A stretch of 64,000 nucleotides of DNA from Flavobacteriaceae bacterium (GCA_014238425.1 JABABD010000026.1:1-64000), one strand, 5' to 3'. Numbered from the stretch's first letter, positions 34,978 to 44,821 are shown. Numbers and translations are program-made. The notes: generated by a model not told the origin, from the letters alone.

Positions 34978-35823
34978 ATGAAGTGGTGGCAACGAAAAAT
35001 ATTGTTCTTTCAATCTAAAAGAGATAAATGGCATTTTGTTCTTTTCATGACATTTTTCGTGCCCTTTTTTTTGATTGTCTTTCAGCCTTTTGGTGTTAAT
35101 AATTTTGACCCAAATCATAATATTAGTTTCGTTTTTTTTACATCGATGTTAGGTTTTGGATTAGTGCAAGGCCTTGTTATCTACGCTTTTGAATTTATTA
35201 TAGTACCAAGGTTTTTTAATAAAAATACTTGGGGTGTTTTTATAGTGCGAATGCTCATGGAACTTATTTGTATCGCTGCTGCCACATTCTTGTTCTACAA
35301 TATGTTGGGAAATTTCCATGACTGGCGATTCAATAGTTTTTTGGAGTTTATTTTCAATATTGTACTAATGAGTATTATTCCACTAACCATTCTTTTTCTG
35401 TATCTAAATTATAGAGAGGTGCAAAAATCTTATGATTTATTGGAGTTACAGCCAAAACTAACATTAACAGAAAAGTTCATAAATCTAGAATCAAACAATC
35501 GAAAATCACTCCTTTCCGTTACAACGGACGACCTGCTTTTCATTGAAGCTCAAGATAACTATGTATCCATTCATTTTATGGACAGAGGCTCAGTGAAACG
35601 AAAATTACTCAGAGCTACGATGAAGGATATTGAAGCAAACCTGAAACTACAGTTCATAAAAAGATGTCATCGCTCTTTCATCGTGAATATTAATATGGTA
35701 GAAAGAGTTGTTAGAGATGGTCACCAAATGAAATTGTACTTAGCGCATTTGTCTTTGCCAGTACCAGTTTCCAGGTCATATGTTCCCAGTATTTCTGAGT
35801 TTTTGGATCTTCGCCACAAATAA
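34978..35823 (+). CDS. Membrane-integrated LytTR DNA-binding regulator
   Basis: The 281-residue protein has four hydrophobic segments in residues about 20-145, then a C-terminal LytTR domain (about 175-278): DDLLFIEAQDNYVSIHF, RGSVKRKLLRATMKDIE and QFIKRCHRSFIVNINMVERV. It has no response-regulator receiver domain, so it is a one-component membrane regulator, presumably sensing an input in or at the membrane and binding direct repeats in promoters. Its targets are unknown. It starts 23 nt after E1 and may be on the same transcript. Confidence 0.88.
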   Translation: MKWWQRKILFFQSKRDKWHFVLFMTFFVPFFLIVFQPFGVNNFDPNHNISFVFFTSMLGFGLVQGLVIYAFEFIIVPRFFNKNTWGVFIVRMLMELICIAAATFLFYNMLGNFHDWRFNSFLEFIFNIVLMSIIPLTILFLYLNYREVQKSYDLLELQPKLTLTEKFINLESNNRKSLLSVTTDDLLFIEAQDNYVSIHFMDRGSVKRKLLRATMKDIEANLKLQFIKRCHRSFIVNINMVERVVRDGHQMKLYLAHLSLPVPVSRSYVPSISEFLDLRHK

Positions 35824-35908
35824 TGGTTTTTCGCCACAAAGACTGTAACACAAGCCTTGTACGGCGGTCATAGTGTTGTAAATTAAATAATAATCAAAAT
35901 TATTTATC

Positions 35909-36556
35909 ATGAAAACACCTATTGCCGTTCGTACAAGTAATAAACTCTTTAACTCATTAATGTTTTTTTCGGGGATCACTTTTATGCTGGTTTTATTACC
36001 ACTCGTAAGATGTCTCTTTGATGGGAAATCTTACAGTTGGGGACAAGCGTATTTTGGAATGACATTCAATAGTTCAGGAGTTGAAATAGACTACTTTATT
36101 CTTGTTCCATTTTTATTGATGTATATCTTATATTTTTATTCATTCTATTGGATTAAGAATAGGATGATTTTCTACGGAATGCTTATTTGGTTTTGGATTC
36201 ATAATTTTGGAAATCTTTTGTTCGACATCATCAAGAATGGAGATACGATGTTTCATGGAGATACCTTAAATATACATGTTTCAATATCATCAATAGTCAT
36301 TCCTCTTGCTATAGTGTTCTTGACCTGGATTGTGATCGTGATTATTAAGGATAGAAAAATGATAGAGGTAAGTATTCCTTGGAGCAAAAGAAACAATAGA
36401 TTATTGCTTCTCATCTTAGGACCGTTACCAATACAAGCGTTGCTCTATGCTACTGGTAAGCCTCATGGTTTGACAGATGAAATTGGTGTTCTGATTACCA
36501 TAATTCAATCGTTTTTGTTTGGCCTTATTTTTATTCCTAAAAAGAAAAACGTTTAA
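35909..36556 (+). CDS. Integral membrane protein of unknown function
   Basis: The 215-residue protein is mostly hydrophobic, with about six likely membrane segments (e.g. residues 18-38, 58-80, 85-105, 125-145, 165-180 and 190-210). I do not recognise a family. Polar residues are concentrated in short loops; no enzyme motif is seen. It stands 85 nt after the LytTR gene and 35 nt before an alcohol dehydrogenase gene. It could be an accessory protein of the LytTR regulator (a common arrangement of small membrane proteins next to LytTR), but this is only a guess from position. Confidence 0.65.
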   Translation: MKTPIAVRTSNKLFNSLMFFSGITFMLVLLPLVRCLFDGKSYSWGQAYFGMTFNSSGVEIDYFILVPFLLMYILYFYSFYWIKNRMIFYGMLIWFWIHNFGNLLFDIIKNGDTMFHGDTLNIHVSISSIVIPLAIVFLTWIVIVIIKDRKMIEVSIPWSKRNNRLLLLILGPLPIQALLYATGKPHGLTDEIGVLITIIQSFLFGLIFIPKKKNV

Positions 36557-36591
36557 AAATCACTAATTTAGTTGCTAGCCAAAACATCTAA

Positions 36592-37632
36592 ATGAAAGCA
36601 GCTGTTTTTGAGTCTTTTCAAGGCCCAATAAGTATACAAAACGTTCAAGATCCTACGCCAAACAATGATGGTGTTGTGATACAGGTCAAGGCCACTGGAC
36701 TGTGCAGAAGTGATTGGCACGGTTGGATGGGTCATGATAGTGATATAGAGTTGCCTCATGTGCCTGGACATGAACTTGCAGGTATAGTTGAAGCTATCGG
36801 CAAAAATGTAAAGAACTTTAAAGTTGGCGATCGTGTTACTGTTCCTTTTGTGTGTGGCTGTGGTACCTGTAGAGAATGCACATCTGGAAATCATCAGGTT
36901 TGCGATGCACAATCACAACCAGGATTTACACACTGGGGATCTTTCGCGGAATATGTAGCATTAGATTATGCAGATACCAATTTAGTGAAGCTTCCGGAAG
37001 AGATTACTAATGTTACAGCGGCCACCTTAGGTTGCCGTTTTATTACTTCCTATCGTGCGGTTGTAGCTCAAGGAAAGGTGTCTGATGGGCAGTTTGTCGC
37101 TATTCATGGTTGTGGAGGTGTTGGACTATCAGCAATTATGATAGCACATGCTTTAGGAGCACAAGTAATTGCCATCGATATTAATGAAGAGACCTTGGAT
37201 CTCGCTAGATCTCTTGGGGCGATCAAAACAATTAATGCCGCAAATAGCGCTAACATCATCGAAGAAATTAAATCTATGACCGATGGAGGAGCTCATGTAT
37301 CTATAGATGCTTTAGGGAGTGCAACGACTTGCTTTAATTCAATTTCAGGATTAAGGAAACGTGGTAAACATATTCAAGTTGGGTTAATGGCAGGAGATCA
37401 TCAAAATGTTAAAGTTCCTATGGCTCGGATATTAGCTGATGAACTAGAAGTTATTGGAAGTCATGGAATGCAGGCCTTCAAATATCCTGAAATCTTTGAA
37501 ATGATTAAAAGCGGAAAGTTGCATCCAGGGAAATTAATCGAACGTACTATTAGTCTTCAAGAATCAACGATTGAATTGCCTGACATGAATACCTTCAAAA
37601 ATAAGGGAGTTCTAGTTATAGATTCATTTTAA
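36592..37632 (+). CDS. Zinc-dependent alcohol dehydrogenase (MDR family)
   Basis: The 346-residue protein has the catalytic zinc motifs Cys38 ([10 protein letters not shown]) and GHELAG near 60, the structural-zinc cysteines [18 protein letters not shown] near 89-106, and the NAD(P) motif [10 protein letters not shown] near 170. It should interconvert an alcohol and an aldehyde or ketone; substrate unknown. It is the first of four closely spaced genes (ADH, lipoprotein, nitrilase, amidohydrolase). Confidence 0.9.
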   Translation: MKAAVFESFQGPISIQNVQDPTPNNDGVVIQVKATGLCRSDWHGWMGHDSDIELPHVPGHELAGIVEAIGKNVKNFKVGDRVTVPFVCGCGTCRECTSGNHQVCDAQSQPGFTHWGSFAEYVALDYADTNLVKLPEEITNVTAATLGCRFITSYRAVVAQGKVSDGQFVAIHGCGGVGLSAIMIAHALGAQVIAIDINEETLDLARSLGAIKTINAANSANIIEEIKSMTDGGAHVSIDALGSATTCFNSISGLRKRGKHIQVGLMAGDHQNVKVPMARILADELEVIGSHGMQAFKYPEIFEMIKSGKLHPGKLIERTISLQESTIELPDMNTFKNKGVLVIDSF

Positions 37633-37642
37633 ATACATAAAA

Positions 37643-38452
37643 ATGAAATATTCAATTATCGAAAATATGATGAGAAATGCCTTTGTTTTACTCTTTTTTA
37701 CAATGATTATTAATTGCGACCAATCCAATAATAAATCTAGGGAAGACTTGAAGAACGAGGTGCTTGTTTTAGGAACTATTCATAGCGGACATCTTAGAGA
37801 TAGTGTATACAATGTCCTTTTCTTAGAAAAACTGATAAAAGAAATAGATCCTGATTTTATACTTGCCGAAATTCCTCCTGATAGAATGGAAGCTGCAATG
37901 GATGGTTTTAAAAGAGATGATAGTATTTCGGAGCCTCGAGTATTACGTTTTCCAGAATATGTTGATGTGGTATTTCCCTTGACCAAAACAATGGATTTTG
38001 AAATTATTCCCACAGCAGGTTGGACACGACCAATGGCGATGGAACGCAGCAAAAAATTAAGAGCCATTAGCAGGGATACATCTCGAACCGAAGACTGGAA
38101 AATGTATGTAGAAACCAATAACCGTTCTGATTCCGTATATGAAGCTACGGGCAAAGTCAATGACCCATATTTTATTCATACCAATAGCTATGATAGTATT
38201 CAAGATATTGCTTTACAGACATATAATAAGTTGTTTAATGTGGAATTAGGCCTTGGAGGTTGGGAGAATATTAATATTGCCCATTATTGGAATATTGAAA
38301 AGGCATTGGAAAAATATAGAAATACAAGTCAGCGCTTTCTTATTATCTATGGTGCCGGACATAAAGGATGGTTTTTAAGGCAATTGGGCAAACGTGATGA
38401 TATTCATCTCTTGGAAATGAAGCCATTTTTAAATGCAATTCAAGAAAAATAG
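37643..38452 (+). CDS. Putative lipoprotein, TraB/GumN- or DUF5694-like
   Basis: The 269-residue protein (ATG at 37643; in-frame ATGs at 37667 and 37670 give a shorter, more typical signal) has a signal segment RNAFVLLFFTMIINC with a possible lipobox cysteine. Next comes VLVLGTIHSGHLRDSVY, then IKEIDPDFILAEIPPDRMEAA, and a C-terminal IIYGAGHKGWFLRQLGK. A TIHxxH-type start plus late GAGH is the pattern of TraB/GumN and DUF5694-type proteins, a group with putative metalloprotease-like residues. The family call is moderate; the function is not known. Confidence 0.6.
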   Translation: MKYSIIENMMRNAFVLLFFTMIINCDQSNNKSREDLKNEVLVLGTIHSGHLRDSVYNVLFLEKLIKEIDPDFILAEIPPDRMEAAMDGFKRDDSISEPRVLRFPEYVDVVFPLTKTMDFEIIPTAGWTRPMAMERSKKLRAISRDTSRTEDWKMYVETNNRSDSVYEATGKVNDPYFIHTNSYDSIQDIALQTYNKLFNVELGLGGWENINIAHYWNIEKALEKYRNTSQRFLIIYGAGHKGWFLRQLGKRDDIHLLEMKPFLNAIQEK

Positions 38453-38476
38453 ATTGAGTTTTTATTACATTTACTT

Positions 38477-39409
38477 ATGAAAGTAAAAGTATGCTTAATA
38501 CAAGATAGTCCTGTTTTTTTTAACAAGGAAGGAACACTTCAAAAAGTCGAACAACTGGTTGACGAAAATTCCAAAAAGGGCTGCGAACTCATTGTTTTTC
38601 CGGAATCTTTTATTCCTGGTTATCCTCGTGGATTTTCATTTGGAGCTAATATTGGTAGACGGACAGATCAAGGTCGCGAACTGTATGCAGAGTATTATAA
38701 GAACAGCATTTCTATTGAAGGAAAAGACTTGGAAAGACTTGAAAAGCTGTCAAGAATGCACAACGTATATCTCATCATTGGAGTAACGGAACGGCAGGAA
38801 GATAATGGCAGCTTATATTGTTCGATGTTATACATCTCTCCAACAGATGGTTTGTTGGGAGTACATCGTAAAATCAAACCTACAGGTACAGAGAGAACTG
38901 TTTGGGCTGAAGCTTCTGGAGAATCTTTAGTCACTTTTAATACAAAAATCGGAAAACTTGGAGGGCTCATTTGTTGGGAAAATTATATGCCTTTAGCCAG
39001 AATGGCTATGTATGACAAAGGAGTGGAAATTTATATAGCACCTACCGCTGATTCGCGAGATGAATGGACGTCTACAATGAAACATATTGCACTAGAAGGA
39101 AGATGCTTTGTTCTAGGATGTAATCAATATTATACTAAATCTATGTACCCAGATAAGTTTAAAGAATTTGTAAAAGATGAACAAGAAGAGCTATGTCCAG
39201 GAGGTAGCATTATAGTGTCTCCATTAGGAAAGGTTATTGATGGACCATTATTTGGAACTGAAGGTGCCTTAATAGCTGATATAGATTTGGATGAAATCCC
39301 TTTAAGTAAATTGGATTTTGACGTTATAGGGCATTACTCCAGAGATGATATTTTTAGGTTTGATGTCATGAATCAACCCAATATTAAACCCGAAAAAGAT
39401 CTGGAATGA
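38477..39409 (+). CDS. Nitrilase
   Basis: The 310-residue CN-hydrolase has the catalytic triad: Glu43 in FPESFIPGYPRG, Lys in HRKIKPTGTER (130-140) and Cys166 in GGLICWENYMP. The FPExFIPGYPRG and CWENYMPL signatures are of the true nitrilase branch (nitrile to carboxylic acid plus ammonia), rather than amidases of the same superfamily. The substrate cannot be read; arylacetonitrile activity would give arylacetates, which is of interest near a paa operon but unproven. Its stop overlaps the start of the next gene by 4 nt. Confidence 0.9.
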   Translation: MKVKVCLIQDSPVFFNKEGTLQKVEQLVDENSKKGCELIVFPESFIPGYPRGFSFGANIGRRTDQGRELYAEYYKNSISIEGKDLERLEKLSRMHNVYLIIGVTERQEDNGSLYCSMLYISPTDGLLGVHRKIKPTGTERTVWAEASGESLVTFNTKIGKLGGLICWENYMPLARMAMYDKGVEIYIAPTADSRDEWTSTMKHIALEGRCFVLGCNQYYTKSMYPDKFKEFVKDEQEELCPGGSIIVSPLGKVIDGPLFGTEGALIADIDLDEIPLSKLDFDVIGHYSRDDIFRFDVMNQPNIKPEKDLE

Positions 39410-40785
39410 AACATGTGACCTTAATTTTTTTGATGTTCTTCGTTTTACTGAATTGTAGTGAACAATCTAAGGAAAACTATGATTTAATCATCAAGAACGG
39501 GAATGTAATAGATATAGTCTCTGGCGAGATAAATCAACAAGACATTTATATACTTAATGGCAGAATCAAAAAAATAATTGAGCATAGTCTACAAAATGTC
39601 AATGCTAAAGAAATTTTGGATGCAACGGGCAAATATATCCTTCCGGGTTTTTGGGACAATCACGTACATTTCCGTGGCGGAGATAGTTTGATTCCGGCCA
39701 ATAAAGAATTTTTAAAACTCTTTGTGAAAAATGGAATAACTACAGTAAGAGATGCTGGTGGTGATTTGACCGCGTCGGTACTTGAGTGGAAAGAACAGAT
39801 TTCGAAAGAAGAACTTATGGGACCAACAATTTACACATCAGGACCAAAAATTGATGGGCCAAATGCAAGATGGGCAGGCTCATTGCCTGTTGGAAATGAT
39901 GATGACGTGATGATAGCATTGGATTCCCTTCAACAAATAGGAACGGATTTTGTAAAACTTTACGATAGTACTATTTCAGGAGAATTATATTTAGAAACTA
40001 TTCAGGAAGCTGAAAGAAAAGATATGATTACGTCTGGCCATATGCCATTTACTGTTGAATTACATGAAGCTGTTGACGCTGGATTAGATGCTATTGAACA
40101 TTTATACTATGTGCTGAAAGGTTGTTCTTCAGAAGAAACAGAAATAACTCAAGCCATTTTCAGGAAAGAGTTGAGTTTTTGGAAATCTATGGAACGACTA
40201 ATAAACACCTATGATGATTCAATGGCTGAAAGCACATTTAATAAACTAAAATACAATGATGTATATGTAGTACCAACGCTGCATATTGGCAATGTTTTAA
40301 GCTATTTGGATGAAGAAGATCATCAAAATGATGCATATCTCAAACTAATGGATGATGGAATCATCAAGACCTATGAAGAACGTATACGCGGTGTGTTGAA
40401 TGCTTCGGACAAATCGAAAAAAGACAGAAAAGAACTGAATACCTTGTTTAAAAAACTTACCAAGTCATTAAGCGATGCTGATGTGAAATTGCTGGCAGGC
40501 TCAGATTGTGGTGCTTATAACTCCTATACCTATCCTGGAATTTCCTTGCACAACGAATTAGAAGCTATGGTGTTTGTGGGTATGTCTCCTTTAAAAGCTT
40601 TGCAGACTTCAGCATACAATGGTTCACACTTCCTGAAAAAGAATGATGATTCTGGGACACTTGAAGAAGGTAAGGTCTCCGGTATTGTTATTCTTAACAG
40701 TAACCCTTTAGAAAAGATCAAGAATACTCGTGACATTTATCGGGTTATTATTAAAAATTCAATTATTGATCCCAGTAGTTTTTAA
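39406..40785 (+). CDS. Exported amidohydrolase lipoprotein (imidazolonepropionase-like)
   Basis: The 459-residue protein has a signal ending in LLNCSEQSK (lipobox-like Cys near 17) and an amidohydrolase domain: GKYILPGFWDNHVHFRGG (HxH metal motif near residue 87), VKLYDSTISG, MITSGHMPF, HLYY, and the metal Asp in LLAGSDCGAY near 367. The lipoprotein anchoring and the operon with a nitrilase argue against cytosolic HutI. The likely job is hydrolysis of a cyclic amide, dipeptide or related bond outside the inner membrane. Its 3' end overlaps the convergent decarboxylase gene by 27 nt. Confidence 0.85.
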   Translation: MKHVTLIFLMFFVLLNCSEQSKENYDLIIKNGNVIDIVSGEINQQDIYILNGRIKKIIEHSLQNVNAKEILDATGKYILPGFWDNHVHFRGGDSLIPANKEFLKLFVKNGITTVRDAGGDLTASVLEWKEQISKEELMGPTIYTSGPKIDGPNARWAGSLPVGNDDDVMIALDSLQQIGTDFVKLYDSTISGELYLETIQEAERKDMITSGHMPFTVELHEAVDAGLDAIEHLYYVLKGCSSEETEITQAIFRKELSFWKSMERLINTYDDSMAESTFNKLKYNDVYVVPTLHIGNVLSYLDEEDHQNDAYLKLMDDGIIKTYEERIRGVLNASDKSKKDRKELNTLFKKLTKSLSDADVKLLAGSDCGAYNSYTYPGISLHNELEAMVFVGMSPLKALQTSAYNGSHFLKKNDDSGTLEEGKVSGIVILNSNPLEKIKNTRDIYRVIIKNSIIDPSSF

Positions 40786-42222
40786 TAATTGGGCAATCTT
40801 AATGATTTCATTCATCAGCGCCTCTATATGATTTGATTTGGTTAATGTATTCATAACGGTCAGTCGCAAATATCGTATACCATTCATTTCGGTGGAAGTA
40901 ATATAAAATTCTCCTTGTTTGGTAAGTTCATTCCTAATCGCCAATTGAAATTCGTTGTTTTGGCCAAATTTTGTGTATTCAAAGCATAAGATATTGGATT
41001 CTGGAAAATACGGACATGAAAAATCTGGATGCGCGTTTATAACATCATGAAATTGGCGTGTGTTGAGATATGTGTCATCTATATATTGAGCCAAACCTTT
41101 TTCACCTTCAGCAGCAAGTACCCAGAATAATTTGGTGCCTAATCCAGCTTTGGTGCATTCCAGAGTATAAGGCAAAGAGTCAAAACCGATATCTTCTTTG
41201 TTATGAAATAAGTAACTTCCTTTTTGTTGGAAAGTGGTTCCTAAAGTCTTAAAATCTTTGAACAATACTGCTGCACATAAGGAAGAAGTTCTTAGCATTT
41301 TGTGAGCATCCCATATAACTGAATCGGCTAGTTCTATACCTTTCAGAAAGTGTTTTTCTTTTGTAGATAATAAGGCACTTGCTCCATGAGCACCATCGAT
41401 ATGATACCAAAGTCCATGTTCCTGACAAAAACGCCCGATATCTTCCAATGGGTCATATAATCCCGTTGCTGTTGTACACCCATTGGCGACAACTGCCATG
41501 ACTTTCTTGCCTTGGTCAATGGCATTTTGGTATGTCTCAAGAAGATATTCTGGTTGCATGACCTTAAGTTCATTAACCTTGACGGGAATAATGGAGTTTT
41601 GACCCATTCCCATTATTGATAGAGCTCGTGCAATAGAGTAATGAGCTTCTTCAGAGGCAAGGACGACCAAATTATTCGGTGTGCCTTGAGTCCAAGAATC
41701 CGGTGCGATAGCAGCTCTCGCTGCACACATGGCCGTTAAATTAGCGACAGAACCTCCATGTGTTAATATGCCTCCGCCATTTCCTTTCCTAAATTTAAAA
41801 TCACTAGGTCTATCTCCTTTAAACCATCCAATCATGTCGAGCATCCAGTTAATCAGAAAGCGTTCAATTGTAGCACCTGCTGGTCCCATTTCGTAAATGG
41901 ACATAGGATTGTTTATGACCCCATGAATCAGGTCAGCGATACCAGAAGCTACATGCGGAACAGCAACTTGATGACCAATATAATGTGGATGATGGATATG
42001 CTGCGTATTTGCCAAATAACTTTGCGTAAACCCAGTAGCCGATTGACTATCTAACCCACCTTCTTTTAACCATTTTTCTAATTGCATTTGTTCAGCAATT
42101 TCTTCTGGTGATCGTTGTGTTATCGTTTTTATTGTTCCGTTTTGACTTTCCGTAAGGTATTCGGAGAGCTCATTTATGACTGTATTTGTGACAGCCTTAA
42201 AATCATTTGCATTGTTTTTCAT
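40759..42222 (-). CDS. PLP-dependent amino acid decarboxylase (group II)
   Basis: The 487-residue enzyme is a fold-type I group II decarboxylase. The cofactor-stacking His is His194 (SEEAHYSIARA), HIDGAHGAS (near 274) holds the Asp that binds the pyridine nitrogen, and DAHKML holds the PLP lysine K308. The N-terminal part (QHIHHPHYIGHQVAVP) matches glutamate, diaminobutyrate and aromatic decarboxylase relatives. The substrate is not certain; 2,4-diaminobutyrate, glutamate or aspartate-type acids are the main options. It is followed (15 nt upstream on this strand) by the M20 peptidase gene and so probably forms a unit with it. The 3' end overlaps the amidohydrolase gene. Confidence 0.88.
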   Translation of the reverse strand: MKNNANDFKAVTNTVINELSEYLTESQNGTIKTITQRSPEEIAEQMQLEKWLKEGGLDSQSATGFTQSYLANTQHIHHPHYIGHQVAVPHVASGIADLIHGVINNPMSIYEMGPAGATIERFLINWMLDMIGWFKGDRPSDFKFRKGNGGGILTHGGSVANLTAMCAARAAIAPDSWTQGTPNNLVVLASEEAHYSIARALSIMGMGQNSIIPVKVNELKVMQPEYLLETYQNAIDQGKKVMAVVANGCTTATGLYDPLEDIGRFCQEHGLWYHIDGAHGASALLSTKEKHFLKGIELADSVIWDAHKMLRTSSLCAAVLFKDFKTLGTTFQQKGSYLFHNKEDIGFDSLPYTLECTKAGLGTKLFWVLAAEGEKGLAQYIDDTYLNTRQFHDVINAHPDFSCPYFPESNILCFEYTKFGQNNEFQLAIRNELTKQGEFYITSTEMNGIRYLRLTVMNTLTKSNHIEALMNEIIKIAQLLKTTGINN

Positions 42223-42237
42223 AAAACAGTGATACCA

Positions 42238-43539
42238 TTAATTTTGATTGATAAGCCTATAGATTAATATGGCCGTACGTTTTGTTAATGCTTCTATAGT
42301 ATTTAGGTTAACAGTTTCTTGAGGTGTATGCGCTCCAGAACCCATAGTGCCTAACCCATCTAAGCAATCAACATATTCTGCTACAAAAGAAGTGTCTGCT
42401 GCGCCTCGTTTACCCGGATCATAAGCCAAAACTTCGCCTTGCTTAAGATCTAGGCTCACGGTATTCAAAATGTCCAAAAGGTTCAAATTGCCTTCTTTTG
42501 GACCCATCGCTGGATAACTATCTGTAAAGGTGATCTTTGCAGAAGTATGAGGTAAATTATTGGACACGATGTCTCTCATTTTCGCTCGTGCGTTTTCTTT
42601 TTGTTCTTCTGATATAAAGCGCAGACCACCCACTGCTACAGCTGTTTGAGGAACAACATTGGTCTTGCCAAAAGCATCGCCTTTACTGGTCATATTGTCA
42701 AGATAAACAAAAGTTCCGCCTAATAAGACACCCGGATTAAAAGTCAAGTATTCTTCGCCACGCACTTCATTGTAGAACGTATTGAGTATTCGTGACATTT
42801 CGAAGATGGCTCCTGCACCAACACGTTTGTTGAAAACACCTGAAGAATGAGCTCTCTTTCCTGTAACTTCCAATTTCCATCCAGAAGCACCACGTCGCGC
42901 AACTGTAGCATAATTAAAGCCTGTTGAGTTTTCGAAACCAAGAGCGATATCACTTCTCTTAGCTGCATCAATCAAACTCTTTCTACTAATGTCTAATGGT
43001 TTTCCAGTGCTTTCTTCATCGCCAGTATATACTACGATTATTTGAGCATTGCCTAATAAATTATTCTCATGTAATGCCTTTAAGGCATATAGTATAATTA
43101 CGTCACCACCTTTCATGTCGTTACCGCCAGGAGCATGAGCAACGCTATCGTTTATCATTTTGAATTCTTGAAAAGGACTATCGGCTTCAAAAACAGTGTC
43201 TAAATGACCTATAAGCAATAATTTTTTACCTTTTTTGCCAGAATTCTCAGCAAATAAGTGTCCAGCACGATTCATTTCTTTAGGCATATCTATCCAAGAT
43301 GCTTTGAAATCAATAGCTTCAAAGGCTTGTTTGAATACCATGCCAACTTCCTGAACGCCTTTCGGATTTAGGGTGCCACTGTTAATATTGACTATTTTTT
43401 TTAGAAAATCAATGGCGTCTGTATTGTTGTTTTCAATAGTTGTGATGATTTTTTGCTCTTTTTTTGATAGATTTTGAGCGGTCAATGGTATTACTAAGAC
43501 CAATAAAAGAAGCAATTGTATAAAATTGATTTTTTTCAT
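42238..43539 (-). CDS. Secreted M20 family metallopeptidase (glutamate carboxypeptidase-like)
   Basis: The 433-residue protein has a signal peptide (about residues 1-21, LLLLVLVIPLTAQ) and the M20 di-zinc site: LIGHLDTVFE (His/Asp near 113), GGNDMKGGDVI near 138, YTGDEESTGKP near 171 with the catalytic Glu, and the C-terminal HTPQETVNLN. A bacterial dimerisation domain lies between. The closest-looking class is periplasmic glutamate carboxypeptidase (CPG2-type), which cuts a C-terminal glutamate from folate or dipeptides; exact substrate unknown. It is 15 nt upstream of the decarboxylase gene. Confidence 0.88.
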   Translation of the reverse strand: MKKINFIQLLLLLVLVIPLTAQNLSKKEQKIITTIENNNTDAIDFLKKIVNINSGTLNPKGVQEVGMVFKQAFEAIDFKASWIDMPKEMNRAGHLFAENSGKKGKKLLLIGHLDTVFEADSPFQEFKMINDSVAHAPGGNDMKGGDVIILYALKALHENNLLGNAQIIVVYTGDEESTGKPLDISRKSLIDAAKRSDIALGFENSTGFNYATVARRGASGWKLEVTGKRAHSSGVFNKRVGAGAIFEMSRILNTFYNEVRGEEYLTFNPGVLLGGTFVYLDNMTSKGDAFGKTNVVPQTAVAVGGLRFISEEQKENARAKMRDIVSNNLPHTSAKITFTDSYPAMGPKEGNLNLLDILNTVSLDLKQGEVLAYDPGKRGAADTSFVAEYVDCLDGLGTMGSGAHTPQETVNLNTIEALTKRTAILIYRLINQN

Positions 43540-43685
43540 GTCAATGAATTATGCATTTAGGCAATATAAAGGTATGAAATCTATGTGTAAAGATGTATGA
43601 TATATAAGTTATCTATAACTTTAAGGAGATGTCTTTTAAATCAAAGATTTTGTATATTTCTGAAACCAAACCAACTTAGATTTTA

Positions 43686-44789
43686 ATGTATACAAGACGT
43701 ATTTTCCCGGTCAGAGGAGTCATTAAATGGACTCGAAGACATATTTTTTTATTTCTAATACTGGCGACTATTCCAGTGATTTTATTCGATCTCATGCGCT
43801 GGAAATGGTTGCATATTCCTTGGCTGCCAATGGGTGTCTTGGGTACAGCTGTTGCTTTTTTGGTAAGTTTTAAGAACAATGCATCATACGATCGATTATG
43901 GGAAGCACGAAAAATTTGGGGAGGTATCGTGAATACATCACGCTCATGGACCATTATGGTAAAAGATTTCATTACTAATACGCATGCAAAAGAACAGGTG
44001 AATACAGAAGAAATGCAAGCTATAAAGCGTGAGTTAGTGCATCGACATGTGGCTTGGTTAACAGCTTTACGTTATCAATTGCGAGCAGACAAGCCCTGGG
44101 AAATGCATTTGAAAAATACAAAATCAAATGCCGAATTCAGGGAAGCTTATTACCTGGTGTGTGAGGACACTATACCAATTAAAGAAGCCATTGAGCCCTA
44201 TCTATCTGTAGAAGATTACAAAGAAGTGTTTGCAAAAGGAAACCAAGCTTCCCAAATTCTTGGAATTCAATCTAGACGTTTGAAGGAATTGATGGATGAT
44301 GGGTTGATAGAAGATTTTCGTCATATGGAGATGACTAATGTCTTGGTAGAGTTTTATACGTTACAAGGAAAGAGTGAGCGAATTAAAAATTTCCCATATC
44401 CAAGACAATACGCTACATTGAATTATCTTTTTGTTTGGAGTTTTATATTGCTTTTGCCTTATGGCGTAATGGAAGGTTTTGAAGTTATTGGAGATCGTGT
44501 TATAGAGGAACTTGCTAAGCACGAAATTAAAACAGATATAATGCACCGTACTCAAGAATTTATGGCTAGACATTTTGTGTGGTTTTCAATTCCATTTAGT
44601 GCTTTGCTGTCTTGGGTGTTCCATACCATGGAAAAAATAGGGGAAAATACAGAAAACCCGTTTGAAGGCGGACCAAATGATATTCCGATTACGGATATGA
44701 GTAGAGGGATAGAAATAGATATCAGACAGCTGATTGACGACACAGATATTCCTAAGCCTTATGAGTGGAAAAATGATATCGTTATGTAA
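43686..44789 (+). CDS. Bestrophin-family anion channel
   Basis: The 367-residue protein has the bestrophin/UPF0187 core: GVLGTAVAFLVSFKNNASYDRLWEARKIWGGIVNTSRSW near residues 48-86 and four hydrophobic segments, with the C-terminal part ending FEGGPNDIPITDMSRGIEIDIRQLI, the typical end of bacterial bestrophins. These are pentameric chloride-permeable (or other anion) channels in the inner membrane. The gene stands alone between convergent and divergent neighbours and ends at a strong bidirectional hairpin. Confidence 0.92.
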   Translation: MYTRRIFPVRGVIKWTRRHIFLFLILATIPVILFDLMRWKWLHIPWLPMGVLGTAVAFLVSFKNNASYDRLWEARKIWGGIVNTSRSWTIMVKDFITNTHAKEQVNTEEMQAIKRELVHRHVAWLTALRYQLRADKPWEMHLKNTKSNAEFREAYYLVCEDTIPIKEAIEPYLSVEDYKEVFAKGNQASQILGIQSRRLKELMDDGLIEDFRHMEMTNVLVEFYTLQGKSERIKNFPYPRQYATLNYLFVWSFILLLPYGVMEGFEVIGDRVIEELAKHEIKTDIMHRTQEFMARHFVWFSIPFSALLSWVFHTMEKIGENTENPFEGGPNDIPITDMSRGIEIDIRQLIDDTDIPKPYEWKNDIVM

Positions 44790-44790
44790 T

Positions 44791-44821
44791 AAAAAAGCGA
44801 CTCTAAGGAGTCGCTTTTTTT
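44791..44821. terminator. Bidirectional rho-independent terminator (bestrophin / DUF4136)
   Basis: GCGACTC (44797-44803) and GAGTCGC (44808-44814) with loop TAAG, flanked by A6 on the left and T7 on the right, so it works for the + strand bestrophin gene and the - strand DUF4136 gene, whose stop is at 44828. Confidence 0.92.
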
